Source of the DNA: Dipteris shenzhenensis
Taxonomy: Eukaryota; Polypodiophyta; Polypodiopsida; Gleicheniales
DNA length: 64,000 nt
Strand: one strand, 5' to 3'
Assembly (NCBI GenBank): GCA_047967505.1
Contig: CM106539.1
The notes under the pieces are model-generated. The model ran no database searches. It was not told the DNA's origin and was given only the letters and a program-made list of their open reading frames with translations. The translations under genes were made by a program, and so were the position numbers. The first letter of the stretch is position 1, and every line of letters starts with the position of its first letter. This document shows positions 9,796 through 21,400 of the stretch, in pieces.

Positions 9796-11338
9796 TGTTG
9801 AGATATCAAGCTCTACCCTCGATATATCTCCCGGATGACTATCATTTATGTCACCGCCTATGTTAGTTGTACTCGTGGTGTAGTTAGACTACCACGTATG
9901 TTTTTGGTTTGGTTTGGGTTCACATATGAACCACGTATTCTAGGGTTTGACATATAGGGTATTTCCCTCTTCTATTGTATGGTTGTTGTGTGCAAAAGTA
10001 AAGAAAGGCTTCACCCTCCAACCTTGTGTCCTCTCTCTTTTGTGTGTTGTGAAGAAAGCTGAACTTGAGTCTCCTATCTCTCTCCCTTATTCTTTACATG
10101 GTATCAGAGCCTTGTTCGTGGTAAGGAGCTCAAGAAAGCAAGCCAAGTTTGTGGTGTCCTAGTAAGAGGACCAGTGTTGCTTTCCTATTTCGAGTTTGGG
10201 AGCAAATCTCTGCAGGTAGCACAGCCAGAAGTGCAGGAGTGCACTGTTTCAGATTGAGAGGCCCTTCACGGTGTGGCGAGAGCGCAGTATATGTTGCGGG
10301 AAAGGGCAAAGCCCTTGGTAATTTTATTTTTTTGATTTGGGGCCGTTTCGGGGCCCGTTTTGAAGGCGGAAGTTCTTCGCAGGCACTTAGAAAAAGGCCC
10401 TGTTTTTCGCTGTGCCACCACTGCGCGGCTAGTCGGTGGAAAGGTGCCACAGAAATTGCATCGTATGCCTGTATGCAGAGATATTGGGAGTTGCAGATTC
10501 ATGCCTGTTGCCTGTTGATGCAAAATCGTCACTAGGAAGTGACTGTGTGGTGAAATACCACTTTCGTCAGTGTTGCCAGATCTGCCCCTGTGAGGCTTTT
10601 TGCAGAAGTTTTGCTATTTGCCCTTGTGAGGCATTTGCTGTGTTTACAGGTTGCTGTTGCAATTCGTGATTTGTAAAATGTCTGAGAATCTGTCTACCAT
10701 TGTCAATGAGAAGCTTGACAAGAACAACTTCCAAGCATGGAAGTTCAGGATGACAAACTTCCTTATGGGAAAGGGAGTTTGGGAGTACATCAGTGGTGAA
10801 ACTGCAGAACCAGTTTTGGGTGCTACTCCCACTCCTGCTGAATTGAAGGCCTTTATAGAATGGCATGAAAAGCCAGAAAATGCCTGTATTGGCTGTCTGT
10901 TAGCATTTCAGATTCTATGATTGTGCATATACAGGATGTAGAGACGCCTAAGGAGGCATGGGATACATTGGTGAAGCTGTATAGCACAAATACCAAAGCA
11001 CGAAAGATGCAGCTAAAGCAGGAGTTGCACAATGTGCAAAGGAAAAATCTGAATATAAATGAGTATTCCTTGAAGGTGAAAGGCCTTGCAGATTCTCTTG
11101 CCTCCATTGGAGCACCTGTTGATGATGAGGACTTAGTGTGCGTGACCTTGAATGGTCTTGGGAAAGATTATGCACAGTTTCGGACATCCATTGGAGTCCG
11201 TGAAACATTTCCTGATTTTTAGGAACTTATTGCTCTCTTGCTGAGTGAAGAGCAAAGGAATGGTGGTTCAGCCACCTCAACTTCTCAAGAGACTGCTTTC
11301 TACTCGAATACAGGTAGAGGCAGGGGTAGAGGAAGAGG
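9796..11338 (+). mobile_element. Cop-B copy 1: 5' LTR, leader and partial gag
   Basis: LTR 9796-10098 (303 bp, TGTTGAG...TTTACA), then the initiator-Met primer site TGGTATCAGAGCC at 10099-10111, a leader of about 570 bases that is the least deleted of the Cop-B leaders here, and gag. It is cut at about 11338, in the RG-rich gag tail, where inverted Gyp-1 leader begins. Divergence from copies 2-4 suggests it is older. Confidence 0.85.
10678..11338 (+). pseudogene. gag: Cop-B copy 1 gag fragment
   Basis: Starts at ATG 10678 (an MSENLST... N-terminus shared with copies 2 and 3). It covers the capsid-like helical gag region (WKFRMTNF, EAWDTLVKLYST, LKVKGLADSLASIG) up to the first arginine-glycine repeats. 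Lesions: one base lost from an A run near 10870, giving a frameshift, and a TAG at 11220-11222 where copies 3 and 4 have CAG. The zinc knuckle and everything downstream are absent. Confidence 0.8.
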
Positions 11339-12359
11339 CCACGGGGAAATGTAGGGTTTGTCATGTTAATAATGTGCCTAAGATTTTCCTACATGTACAG
11401 GGAAATGTGTCGATGTAGATGGATCGTTAATCGGAGGTCACGGTGTGAAAATATGAGCGAATTTGTGCAAAATGAGGCCCACACGGGGGCACGAATCAGC
11501 GAGTTCTAGGGATGAAGAAATGGTGTGCAATGGGCTGGAAAAATACCTTGTAGTGTGGTGTTTTCGTGTGTGAAATCTGGGTTCAAACGGGGTGCAGTTT
11601 GGGTCCCAATCAAGAGGGGTAAAATTGACCTTTTTGTGGGGGGGCCTAAGGGTGGTGTGAATGGACTTAAAGTCCAACTGAGGGGTTGGAACCAAGTTTA
11701 TTTAGTTAGGTTAACTAATTGAAGGTTATTGAACCTAACCTAACTGTTAGTAACTAACCTAAGCTAACCAAACTAACCTAACCTAACCTAGTCGAACTAA
11801 TTTAGGGTTAACTAATCTAACCGAACGTAACTAACCAACTAGCCATCCTAACCTAGGCTAACCAACTAACCTAACCTCATTTAGTTACTAACCTTAGGAT
11901 AGTTTTAGGTTAGGTGTGTTTGTTTTTCTCAACTGTTAGAGGGGGGCTGCCCCGATGGCGGCGCAGGGGGGGGTTTCTAAGCAGGGGGTTTGTGTCACGC
12001 AGCGATGTGGGGGGTGCAGGGGAGGAGGAGGGGATGGGTGGAAGGGAGGGGCGCGAGCACGGGGGGGGTAGGTCGGGGGTAGGCACAGTGGGGCAGAGGG
12101 ATGTAGGGCGGGGAGTGAGACGGGAGGGGGCAAAGGTGCAGGGGAGAGGGAGGTAGGGAGAAAGGGGAGAGGGAGGCGAGGCATAGGCGGGGAGCCGGGT
12201 GGCAGGGCGGGGTGGCGGGTGGGTGGCAGGGTGTTAGGTGGGGAGGGTGGTAGAGAGAGGGGGGGTAAGGGGGAGAGAGAGAGAGAGAGAGAGGGGGGAG
12301 AGAATGAGAGAGAGAGCGTGAGAGAGAGAGAGAGAGAGTGGAGAGAGAGAAAAGAGAGA

Positions 12360-12396
<37 letters not shown>

Positions 12397-14352
12397 AGAG
12401 AGAGAGTGAGAGAGTGAGAGAGAGAAAAGGGAGGGGGAGGGAAAGAGAGAGAGAGATAAAGGGGGAGGGAAAGAGAGAGATACAAAAAGAGAAAGAGAGA
12501 AAGGGGGAGGGGGTGGTGGAGGGGGGAGGGGGTGGTGGAGATGGAAGGGGGAAGGGGGGAGGGGGAGATGGAGGGGGGGGAGGGGGGAGGGGGTGGTGGA
12601 GAGGGAGGGGGGGAGGGGGGAGGGGGTGGTGGAGATGGAGGGGGGAGGGGGGGAGAGGGAGGGGGTGGTGGAGATGGAGGGAGGAGGGGGGGAGGGGGTG
12701 GTGGTGGTGGAGATGGAGGGTGAAGGGGGAAGGGGGTGGTGGAAATGGGGGGTGGTGGAAATGGAGGGGGGAGGGGAGAAGGGGTGGTGGAGATGGAGGG
12801 GGGAGGGGGTGGTGGTAGTGGAGAGGGGAGGGGGTGGTGGAGATGGAGGGGGAGGGGGGTAGATGGAGGGGGTGGTGGAGATGGAGGAGGGGGAGGGAGA
12901 GGGGGTGGTGGAGATGGAGATGGAGGGGGGGGAGGGGGGAGGGGTGGTGGAAATGGAGGGGGGAGGGGGGAGGGGGGAGGGGGTGGTGGAAACGGGAGGG
13001 AAAGAGGGAAGAGGGTGGTGGAGATGGAGGGGAGAGGGGGGGGGAAGGGGTGGTGGAAATGGAGGGGGGAGGGGGAAGGGGTGGTGGAAATGGAGGGGGG
13101 AGGGGGAGGGGGAGGGGGTGATGGAGGGGGAGGGGGTGGTGGAGATGGAGGGGGGGAGGGAGAGGGGGTGGTGGAGATGGAGATGGAGGGGGAAGGGGGG
13201 AGGGGTGGTGGAAATGGAGGGGGGAGGGAGGAGGGGTGGTGGAAATGGAGGGGGGAGGGGGAGGGGAGAGGGGAAATGCAAGGGGGAGGGAGAGGCGGTG
13301 GTGGAGATGGAGATGGAGGGGGGGAGGGGTGGTGGAAATGGAGGGGGGAGGGGAAATGGAGGGGGAGGGGGGAAAAAAGAGAGAAGAAATAAAAAACTTG
13401 ACGGACGGAAATTGAAACGGAGGGAGAGGTGGTCACCTGAATGCTCTCCAAGTCTTTCTTGATGTAATGGGATTGTTGAGGAACAATGGACGGTGGGTGG
13501 ATGGCTGGGTTATCGCTGTGAGATGGGCTCGAAGTCACTTACAATGTGAGGATGGGAGTAAGGTGGTGGTCGATGGAGAGGGAGGAGTGTCTTGCGTAGG
13601 GCTCAGAGAAATGTTGAAGAAGATGAAGAATGAGTGGGGGGTGGAGTGGGTTTTTATAGGAAATGAGTTTAGGTTTAGGGATTAGGTTTAGGGTTTAACC
13701 CCTAAACTCTTCCTGAGCCATAACTTGTTATGGATAGCTCGGTTTGCTCTTCTGCAAAAACGTGAAATGATGGAAATTGCAAGCTCTATGCATTCATGTC
13801 CACTACCTAGCCTGATTATTTATCAAGTGGCTTCTATTTAAGAAATAAATAAAATTTCTTAAGGTAGTAACCCAAGGTTGATGCTTGGGGTAGATATGTT
13901 TGGCTAGAAATAGAAAAAAAAAATTCTCTCCTTGCCCTTGAGTGTTATGTTCGTGAAAGTTCGAAGTAGTTTGTTTTTTACACATACCTATGCATGTTTA
14001 CTCGTTTACTTGAGATGCTAGTCTCCCCAGCAGTAGCACCAAATGTTGGCTCTTTCCTATTGCTTTCGTAGGAAGAGCTGGGTTTTCTCAGTTTGCAGGG
14101 TTCCGAGGCTTTTTGTCACCTACAGATATATTGGGGTTGTCGTTTGTAGTATACGTGTAGCTTAGGACCTCGAGTCATGTTCTAGTGAGAGACATAGGCT
14201 TAAGTGTGGTAAGCAAACGAGTTTAAGGGTCAGAAGGAGGTTCGGTTAGAAGAAGGTTCCAGGGTTCAAAAGGAGGTTCTAGGGTTAGACGAAGATTCCT
14301 GGGTTTAGAAGGAGTTCCAGGGTTTATAAGGAAGTTCCAGGGTTAAGAAGGA
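11339..14352 (-). mobile_element. Gyp-1 inverted fragment (leader plus partial LTR)
   Basis: Reverse-oriented counterpart of 1-2780 with the adjoining LTR end. On the plus strand the order is spacer (11339-11700), CTAAC/GTTAG block (11700-11905), GC-rich (11940-12240), GA repeats (12240-12500), G-rich tract (12500-13375), leader with donor-like, TATA and telo-box motifs (13537-13700), primer site (about 14022-14041), then LTR from 14044. The primer site differs from the tRNA-Asp complement mostly by changes at CpG positions. The LTR is truncated at about 14352, after its repeat of GGTTCCAGGGTT-type units. No gag is present. Confidence 0.85.
12240..13375 (-). repeat. G-rich/GA-rich tract (inverted Gyp-1 leader)
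   Basis: GAGAGA-type repeats to about 12500, then GGGGGAGGGGG, GGTGGTGGAGATGG and similar words. It is the reverse complement type of 660-1660. The plus strand is dense in runs of three to six G. The open frames through it encode only Gly/Arg/Glu/Trp-rich or Pro/Ser-rich repeats and are not called. Confidence 0.9.
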
Positions 14353-14882
14353 AAATTCTTATGGATGGCAATGGATGTCCAAAACTATGCATAATCCTTT
14401 CCTAGACAATTCAAGGTCACAAAAACTAAATCATCATCTTCCACTGGTGACCCAATGGAAGTAAGTGCATCTGCAATCTTCTTCACCTTCATGTGGTAGT
14501 CATTGATGCTCATATTTTCTCTCTACACATTATGCAACTCCTGCTTCTTGGCTTGCATATTTGTGCTATACATTTTTGTCAAAGTATCCCGTGCCTCCTT
14601 CGGCGTGCTTGCATCTTGAATATGCACAATCATAGAGTATGAAATTATACTGATAAATAGCCAGTACATAACTTTTCTGGCTCTGTCATGCCATCCTTTA
14701 AATGCATGCAACTCGTGTTGATTGGGAACATTAGGAATAACTAGTTCTTGTTTAGCTCCAGTAATAAAGTCCCAATAGCCTAAGTTTCCCTTAAGGAAAT
14801 TCATCATTCTAATCTTCCATGCTTGGAAGTTGTTCTTGTCAAGCTCTTCAATGACTATCTGTGAAAGAACATCAGATGCCAT
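14353..14882 (-). pseudogene. gag: Cop-A gag N-terminal fragment
   Basis: Minus-strand gag start with a KNNFQAWKIRMMNF motif and the EARDTLTKMYSTN segment. It retains CAG at the codon that is TAG in Cop-A1 (30375), showing the ancestral state. A small deletion near 14545, relative to 39600-39630, breaks the frame, and the fragment ends within the region before the RG repeats. Confidence 0.75.
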
Positions 14883-15731
14883 TACAAAACACTGCAAAAA
14901 TATTCTGTCACTGCAAAAAACACAACTTCTGCCTCACAAGGGCAAATCTGCAAAACTGATAATAGTGGTATTTGACCACACAGTCACTTCCTAGTGATGA
15001 TTTTGCATCAATAGGCAATAAGAATGATTCTATCACTCCCAATATCTTTGCACACAGGCATACGATGCAATTTTTGCGACAACTTTTTACCAACCTGCAG
15101 AACAGTGGTCTCACAGCAAAAACAAGGCACTTTTTTGAGTGCCTGTGGAAAACTTTGGCCACTGAAATGGCCCTGCAGCATATACTACCCTCTCGCCACA
15201 CCGCGAAGGGCATCCTAATCTGAGACAGTGCACTCTTGCACTTTCTGGCTGTGCTACCTGCAGAGATTTGCTCCCAAACTCGAAAAAGGAAAGCAACACT
15301 GATCCTCTTGCCAAGACACTGCAAACTTGGTTTACTTTCTTGAGCTCCTTACCATGAACCCAGCTCTGATACCATGTGAAGAGAGTGCGAGAGAAGTAAG
15401 GAGTCTCACTTGCAGCTTTCTCATATACACAATGGGGGAATACACACAAAGGTGGAGGCTGAAAACAGTTTTCCTCTTCTTAGTTGTGAAAGCCAAAAGA
15501 ACTCTCTCTTAGTACAAAAGAATAGGTGAACCCTATATGTGGGTCTCAAACCAAACTCAGCTGGCTAAGGTGGCATACTAACTGAGCCACTAACTACAGT
15601 ACCTAAAGATAGCTGTCATCTAGCTATTATTCATGGGCAGTGTACCAACCGCATCTGTAGCTAATAAGTCGGTGACATAAATGCACAACGGTCACCCTAG
15701 CATATCACAAGTGGAGCTCGATATCTCAACA
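14353..15731 (-). mobile_element. Cop-A 5' fragment (LTR, primer site, leader, gag start)
   Basis: On the minus strand: LTR 15375-15731 (357 bp, outer end intact, beginning TGTTGAGATATCGAGC), primer site 15363-15374, leader, and gag from the ATG at 14880-14882. The left edge is cut inside gag and abuts a Gyp-1 LTR fragment, a junction type also seen near 38938. Confidence 0.85.
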
Positions 15732-16640
15732 GTTTAATGGCTCATGACGCATGAGTTAGAAGGCTTTCTACCTAGATCTCATCCCTCCATGGGCATTTTT
15801 GGAAAGTTTCATTAGAAACAATTGGATCAAGAAATGTGTGGATGTGACCAATGTTAGGTTCTTGAGAAAGGGGTACTTTTTTTTGTTTTTGAGAGAACTG
15901 AGCTGGCAACCAAATCTCTCCAACAAGGACTTTGGACTATCATGAACTAGTCCTTATATCCTCAATGGTAATCCCAATACTTCTCCCCTAATAACCAAAG
16001 GTCAAGCAAGGCGGGTTGTGATTCTTGGCCTCCCATTTGTTATGCAATCAACGAGCTTCCCTCTGCAGTGGGTTGGGAAAAAATTTAGGAGTGGAAAATC
16101 AAAATTTCATCAATCCTAGGAATCCTAGATATGTATTCAAATGGACTTGGTAGAAGACCTTCCTAACTCCGTAATCATTCTTAATAGATATGGGAGTATC
16201 TTTAAAGGATAGCCAACATAGCTTATCTACAAGAATCTCCCTAATTAATGCTTCCTCTTTGGGCTATCCAGCCACATTCTTAAAAAAATTCCACAAACAA
16301 ATGGCAAGCCCATCCTGTTACTATAGGCCATAATTCTTGCTATAGCCCCCAAGCCTCATTTGACTCCTAGGGAAAAATGGGTCCCAAAGGAAGTCAAGTA
16401 CCCTACAAAATCTCCCTTAAAGGATTTGATTAACCTAGTTAGCCCTCAAATGTCAAGGGGTAAGTTAAAAAAAATCCCATGTCCTTTCTCTCCAAAAATC
16501 CTTTGAGACTCTCGTTGATGAGGAGACTAATCAGTGGATTCAAGAAAATCAAGACAATGTGGAATATCTGGTCATGGACTCTGGATGGACCAAGGAGGTT
16601 GAGATGAGGTCAATATAAGGGATGCCATGGTCACTAAATT
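15732..16640. other. degenerate sequence, possibly LINE ORF1 remnant (+)
   Basis: No intact frame. Plus-strand fragments such as KGYFFLFLRE (about 15870) and LGLPFVMQS (about 16030) resemble the DUF4283-type N-terminal protein of plant L1 elements, but stops and shifts are dense. The right edge is the outer end of the LTR-D repeat. Confidence 0.3.
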
Positions 16641-16937
16641 TGTTGGAGTAGCATGGAGACAAGATGGAGAAACCAAGATGATGAAAAAGGAGAGAGTTTA
16701 CTCATGAGAGGTATGCCCAATATATAGGCACAAGTAGATTCCAATAGTGACATCATATGTGAGCTTAGTAGAGCATCTAGATCCACAAATCTCTCAATCA
16801 GGTCCATGATTCTCTCAATCACACACCACACACCTAGATTCACTCAATCACACCTACTAACACCTATAACCAGGCACATCATGTGTTCACACACTCACAA
16901 CCATAGACCTTAGGACCCTATGTATGATCCCATTACA

Positions 16938-18415
16938 TCAATTTGTCCTTCATTCGCCCCCCATAAATTGATGACCTCATCCCTTAGCAAAAGTACATGG
17001 GATGCTCCATGGCTTGCCCACCGTCATGTGGCAACACACATGGCCCCAACCTATGACTCACTCCTAGGACTCTTGGTTTACAACTAGAAGATAGACAATG
17101 ACTATGTATGGAAATACCAATCATTTAAGAATAACAATCATTTAAGGGGGACATCCCAAGGTAGAGAACCCTTATTGACCACACACACAAAAAACTACTT
17201 TGAAGATGTGGGTAAATACCCCCCTTTGATGGCATATCTTGCCCTTTTCCTCCTTCTCTTACAAGCTACCATAGTGTGAGGTACATTTTCATTGGAGAGG
17301 TTCTTGGTGTAGCCTTTCTTGTTACTCCTTTGCCCTTTCATACCTTCTCCCTTAATGAGGTATGCTACCAAATGAGCAGCTTCAAGCAAGTTGACTTCAA
17401 GTACATGATCACATGCATCCAAATGCCTTCAGATAAATCAAATATGAAGAGGGTCTCACCATTTGTTAGTAAAACAAGGGTAGTGTCTATTCTTGTACAT
17501 AGATGCTCATGAATATATGGCAAAATATAGTCAAACAAATGCAAGTACATTTCATACATTATGAAAGATACTGAAATCATAACTAAGGAATCTTCAAAAT
17601 AAGAATCATAATGGTTGTATTTGAAACCTTTGTTCCAATCATATCCATTGGAAACCATCATGCAAGTCATGATATATTCTTCCTTCATGTAAGCTCTTGT
17701 CATAGTCAAACCACATTAGTAAACTAGTAAACTAGTCAACAAGATAGTATGACTTGAAATCCACTTCAATCTTCAATTCTCAATATAAAGGATGAAAAAT
17801 GCATTCAACCTTCCAATGCTGATAGTCAAATATCAGTTTGTGACTGAGATTCAGTCAACACATATAGTCAAACTTTGACTCTCTTCCAAATGCAACAAAA
17901 ACCAAAGAAGAGAGAATTTGGATTGGTTTTTCAGTCACTACAGCTCGGAGTTAAGACCAATGCTCACCAAACTTTGCAGGGAGCCTAGCAATAGGGTCGC
18001 CAAGGTCCTTGTGAAAGCATTTCACAAATAGTTGAGGCAGAGAGTAGATTAGGCTTGAGTTCTCCTTCAGCTTGTAGGAGCAGCCATTGCAAAATGGCGG
18101 CCTCTCCTATTAATCCCACCGGTCAAATGAGTCACCCTTGACTGAATATCATGGCGCTGAAGAGGTTTGTCAAAACGTTGAGTCGATTGGGAGGTCAAGT
18201 ACTTGCAAAATTGACTGAAGATGGAAGATGGCAACTTTTGCAGGGACAATCCCAGGCTATAGAGCAATGCATTTTGTAGATCCACCATTGATAAGAAATG
18301 CCTTGGAGTAAGGAAGCTCTAGGTAAGAGGTTAGCAACAATGGTGAAGTAGACCTCATGGATGAAGCCCTCCAAGGTCAGCCCCAAGAAGAGGAGAAGAA
18401 GATGAAGGAGGTGAT
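16938..18415 (-). other. LTR-D internal region without recognisable pol
   Basis: Only short minus-strand frames are present (about 114 codons at 17365-17709 and about 75 at 17195-17422, the latter with a basic KRRRKRAR stretch). Neither matches a family I know. A CGCCCCCC stretch at 16975-16982 could be a displaced polypurine tract on the minus strand. The right end, GTGAT at 18411-18415, is the target duplication of Cop-B2. Confidence 0.4.
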
Positions 18416-21400
18416 TGTAAAGAATAAGGGAGAGAGATAGGAGACTCAAGTTCACCTTTCTTCACAACACACAAGAGAGAGAGGACACAAGGTTGGAGGG
18501 TGAAGCCTTTCTTCACTTTTGCACACAACAACAATACAATAGAAGAGGGAAATACCCTATATGTCAAAACCTAGAATACGTGGTTCATATGTGAACCCAA
18601 ACCAAAACATACGTGGTAGTCTAACTACACCACAAGTACAACTAACATAGGCGGTGACATAAATGATAGTCATCCAGGAGATATGTCGGGGATAGAGCTT
18701 GATATCTCAACACTCCCCCTCAAGCTCAAATCCATCTCACGTACACCAAGCAAGCTCCTAAATCTGCGAAGCTTCTCGGTACCCAATGCCTTCATAAAAA
18801 TATCAGCCACCTGCTCCTCAGTGCTGACATAGACAAGATCAATCTCACCAGCTAGAACCTTCTCTCTCACAAAGTGATAATGCACCTCAATGTGCTTCGT
18901 TCTAGCATGATAAACTGGGTTATTAGCAAGCATGATGCTGCTAATGTTGTCACAATGAATGACAACTGCTGCATGAACTGACTGTCCCATATCTGCAAGT
19001 AGCTTCCGTAACCAAGCTACCTCACATGCAGCCATTGCTGCACCCCTTTACTCAGCCTCTGTGCTCGACAAGGCAACTGTTGGCTGCTTCTTGCTGCTCC
19101 AACTGATGGCACCACTCCCAAGGGAAAACATAAAACCACTAGTAGATCTCCTGTCTAAGACACTACCAGCCCAGTCAGCGTCTGTGTATCCATGTACCTG
19201 TAATGCACACCCAGCTTCATAAAACAGTCCATAATGCAATGTGGACTTCACATACCGCAGTATGCGCCTAGCCGCATCCAAATGTGGCTTCCTCGGTGCC
19301 TGCATAAACTGACTCACCAGCCCCACAGCATAGCTCAAATCTAGTCTGGTTATAGTCATGTAAATCAAGCTACCTACTATGCGCCTGTACATAGTAATAT
19401 CTTCAAGAAGCTCACCTGTCTCTGTATTGAGCTTCACATTCTGCTCCAATGGAACAGAAATAGGCTTACAGCCTGTCATCCCATATTTGGATAGCATGTC
19501 CAAACCGTATTGCCTTTGCAACAGCCATATCCCACTCGGGGATCTAATAACCTCAATGCCCAAGAAGTAACGCAGCTCTCCCAAATCCTTCATCTCAAAT
19601 TTTTGCTTCAACAGCAGCTTCACTTCATTAATGTCTGCATCACTATCACCTGTAATAATCAAGTCATCAACATAGATGACTATAAGCACAATCCCTCTGT
19701 TTGTCCTTTTCACATAAAGTGAAAAATCTGAATTGGAAATCTGAAATCCAATAGTGACAAGATATTGTCCTATCTTGTCTGACCATGCCCTTGGCGCCTG
19801 TTTTAAGCCATACAAGGCTTTGCGCAACCTGCATACAAAATCGGGGTGTGCTTTATCCTCATAACCTTCTCGCTGCATCATATAAACCTCTTCCTGCAAG
19901 TCACCATGCAAGAAGGCATTTTTCACATCCATCTGATGCAAAGACCATCCCTTTGCAGCAGCCATAGCAATTACTGCTCTCACGGTTGCCATCCTTGCAA
20001 CTGGGCTGAAAGTTTCCTCATAGTCAATTCCATATGTCTGTGCAAAACCTTTGGCAACCAATCTTGCCTTGTACCTGCTAACAGACCCATCAGCATTGTG
20101 CTTTACTTTGTAAACCCACTTGCAGCCAATAGCCTTCTTATCATGAGGCAAAGGCATCAAATCCCAAGTGTGATTTGCATCCAAGGCAGCCATCTCTTCA
20201 TCCATAGCTGCTTCCCAATTTTTATGCCCTGCTGCATCCTCAAAACATGTGGGCTCTGGCTCCTCTAGAACCTTGACCATATAAGCATAGTGATGTGCTA
20301 TATACCCATCATATCTCAGCCTGTCAACTGGATACTTAATACGAGTGGACCTCCGTACAACTGGATCAGTTGCAGGCGTCTTTAAATCATGCCTGCTTTT
20401 CCTTGCACCAGGTGTAACAACTGAAGGAATCCCAAGTTCCTCATCAAGGCTCATTTCAGAGCCGCTTGACTCTCCATCAACATGAGAGCTACCAGCAGAC
20501 ACATCAAATACTGGAGCATGGTCCACTTTTTCTTTTCCCTTATGTGATACCTGCACAACACTATCAGGACTGCCATGTGACGATTCACTAGATCTCAATC
20601 TCCCTGTCCATGCATTAGATCCACTAGTAGAGGACTCTCTGGGTCCACTCAAGGCTTGAGATTGCTGCTCTGCATTTATTGCAGCATTCCTATTTCCTGC
20701 ATCTGCATCTCCTACCATAACAGTTGGTGCATACCAGCTGCTCATTTCATCAAAAACAACATCTCTGCTCACTTGCATTTTGCGAGTGGAAGGGTTATAA
20801 CAGCGATACCCTTTCTGGTGCTGAGCATATCCAATAAAGATGCATTTTTCTGCCTTTGGATCCAGCTTGGTTCTCTTCTCATCAGGAACATGAACATACG
20901 CTATGCAACCAAATACCTTCAAGTGAGAAATATCTGGTTTTTGGCCTGTATACATTTCTTCAGGCGTCATGCCATGGACAGCTGCAGTGGGGGTTCTGTT
21001 CATAATATAAACAGCAGTTGCTACTGCTTCAGCCCAAAAATAATCAGGCATGTTTTTCTCATTTAGGATCGCCCGTCCTACTTCTGCAATATGCCTGTTC
21101 TTCCTTTCTGCAACCCCATTCTGCTGAGGGGTAGACCTGCATGAGTACTTCCTTTGAATTCCCTGTTCTTTCAGATATTCACAAAATTCTTCTGAAAAGT
21201 ACTCTCCCCCTCCATCAGATCTTAGCACTTTAATATGCACACCTTTCTCTTTTTCAACCATGGCCTTAAAAGCCTTGAAATGGCTAAACACTTCACTTTT
21301 GTGCTTCATAAAATAAATCCACACCTTCCTAGTGTAGTCATCAATAAACGTCACATAATAATGGCATCCACCAATAGAAGCAGCTTTGGTTGTCCAAACA

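Noticed and set aside
12219-13462. Several Gly/Glu/Arg-rich frames on plus and Pro/Ser-rich frames of over 400 codons on minus
   Set aside because: Compositional frames over G-rich repeats; mutually overlapping on both strands with no domain.
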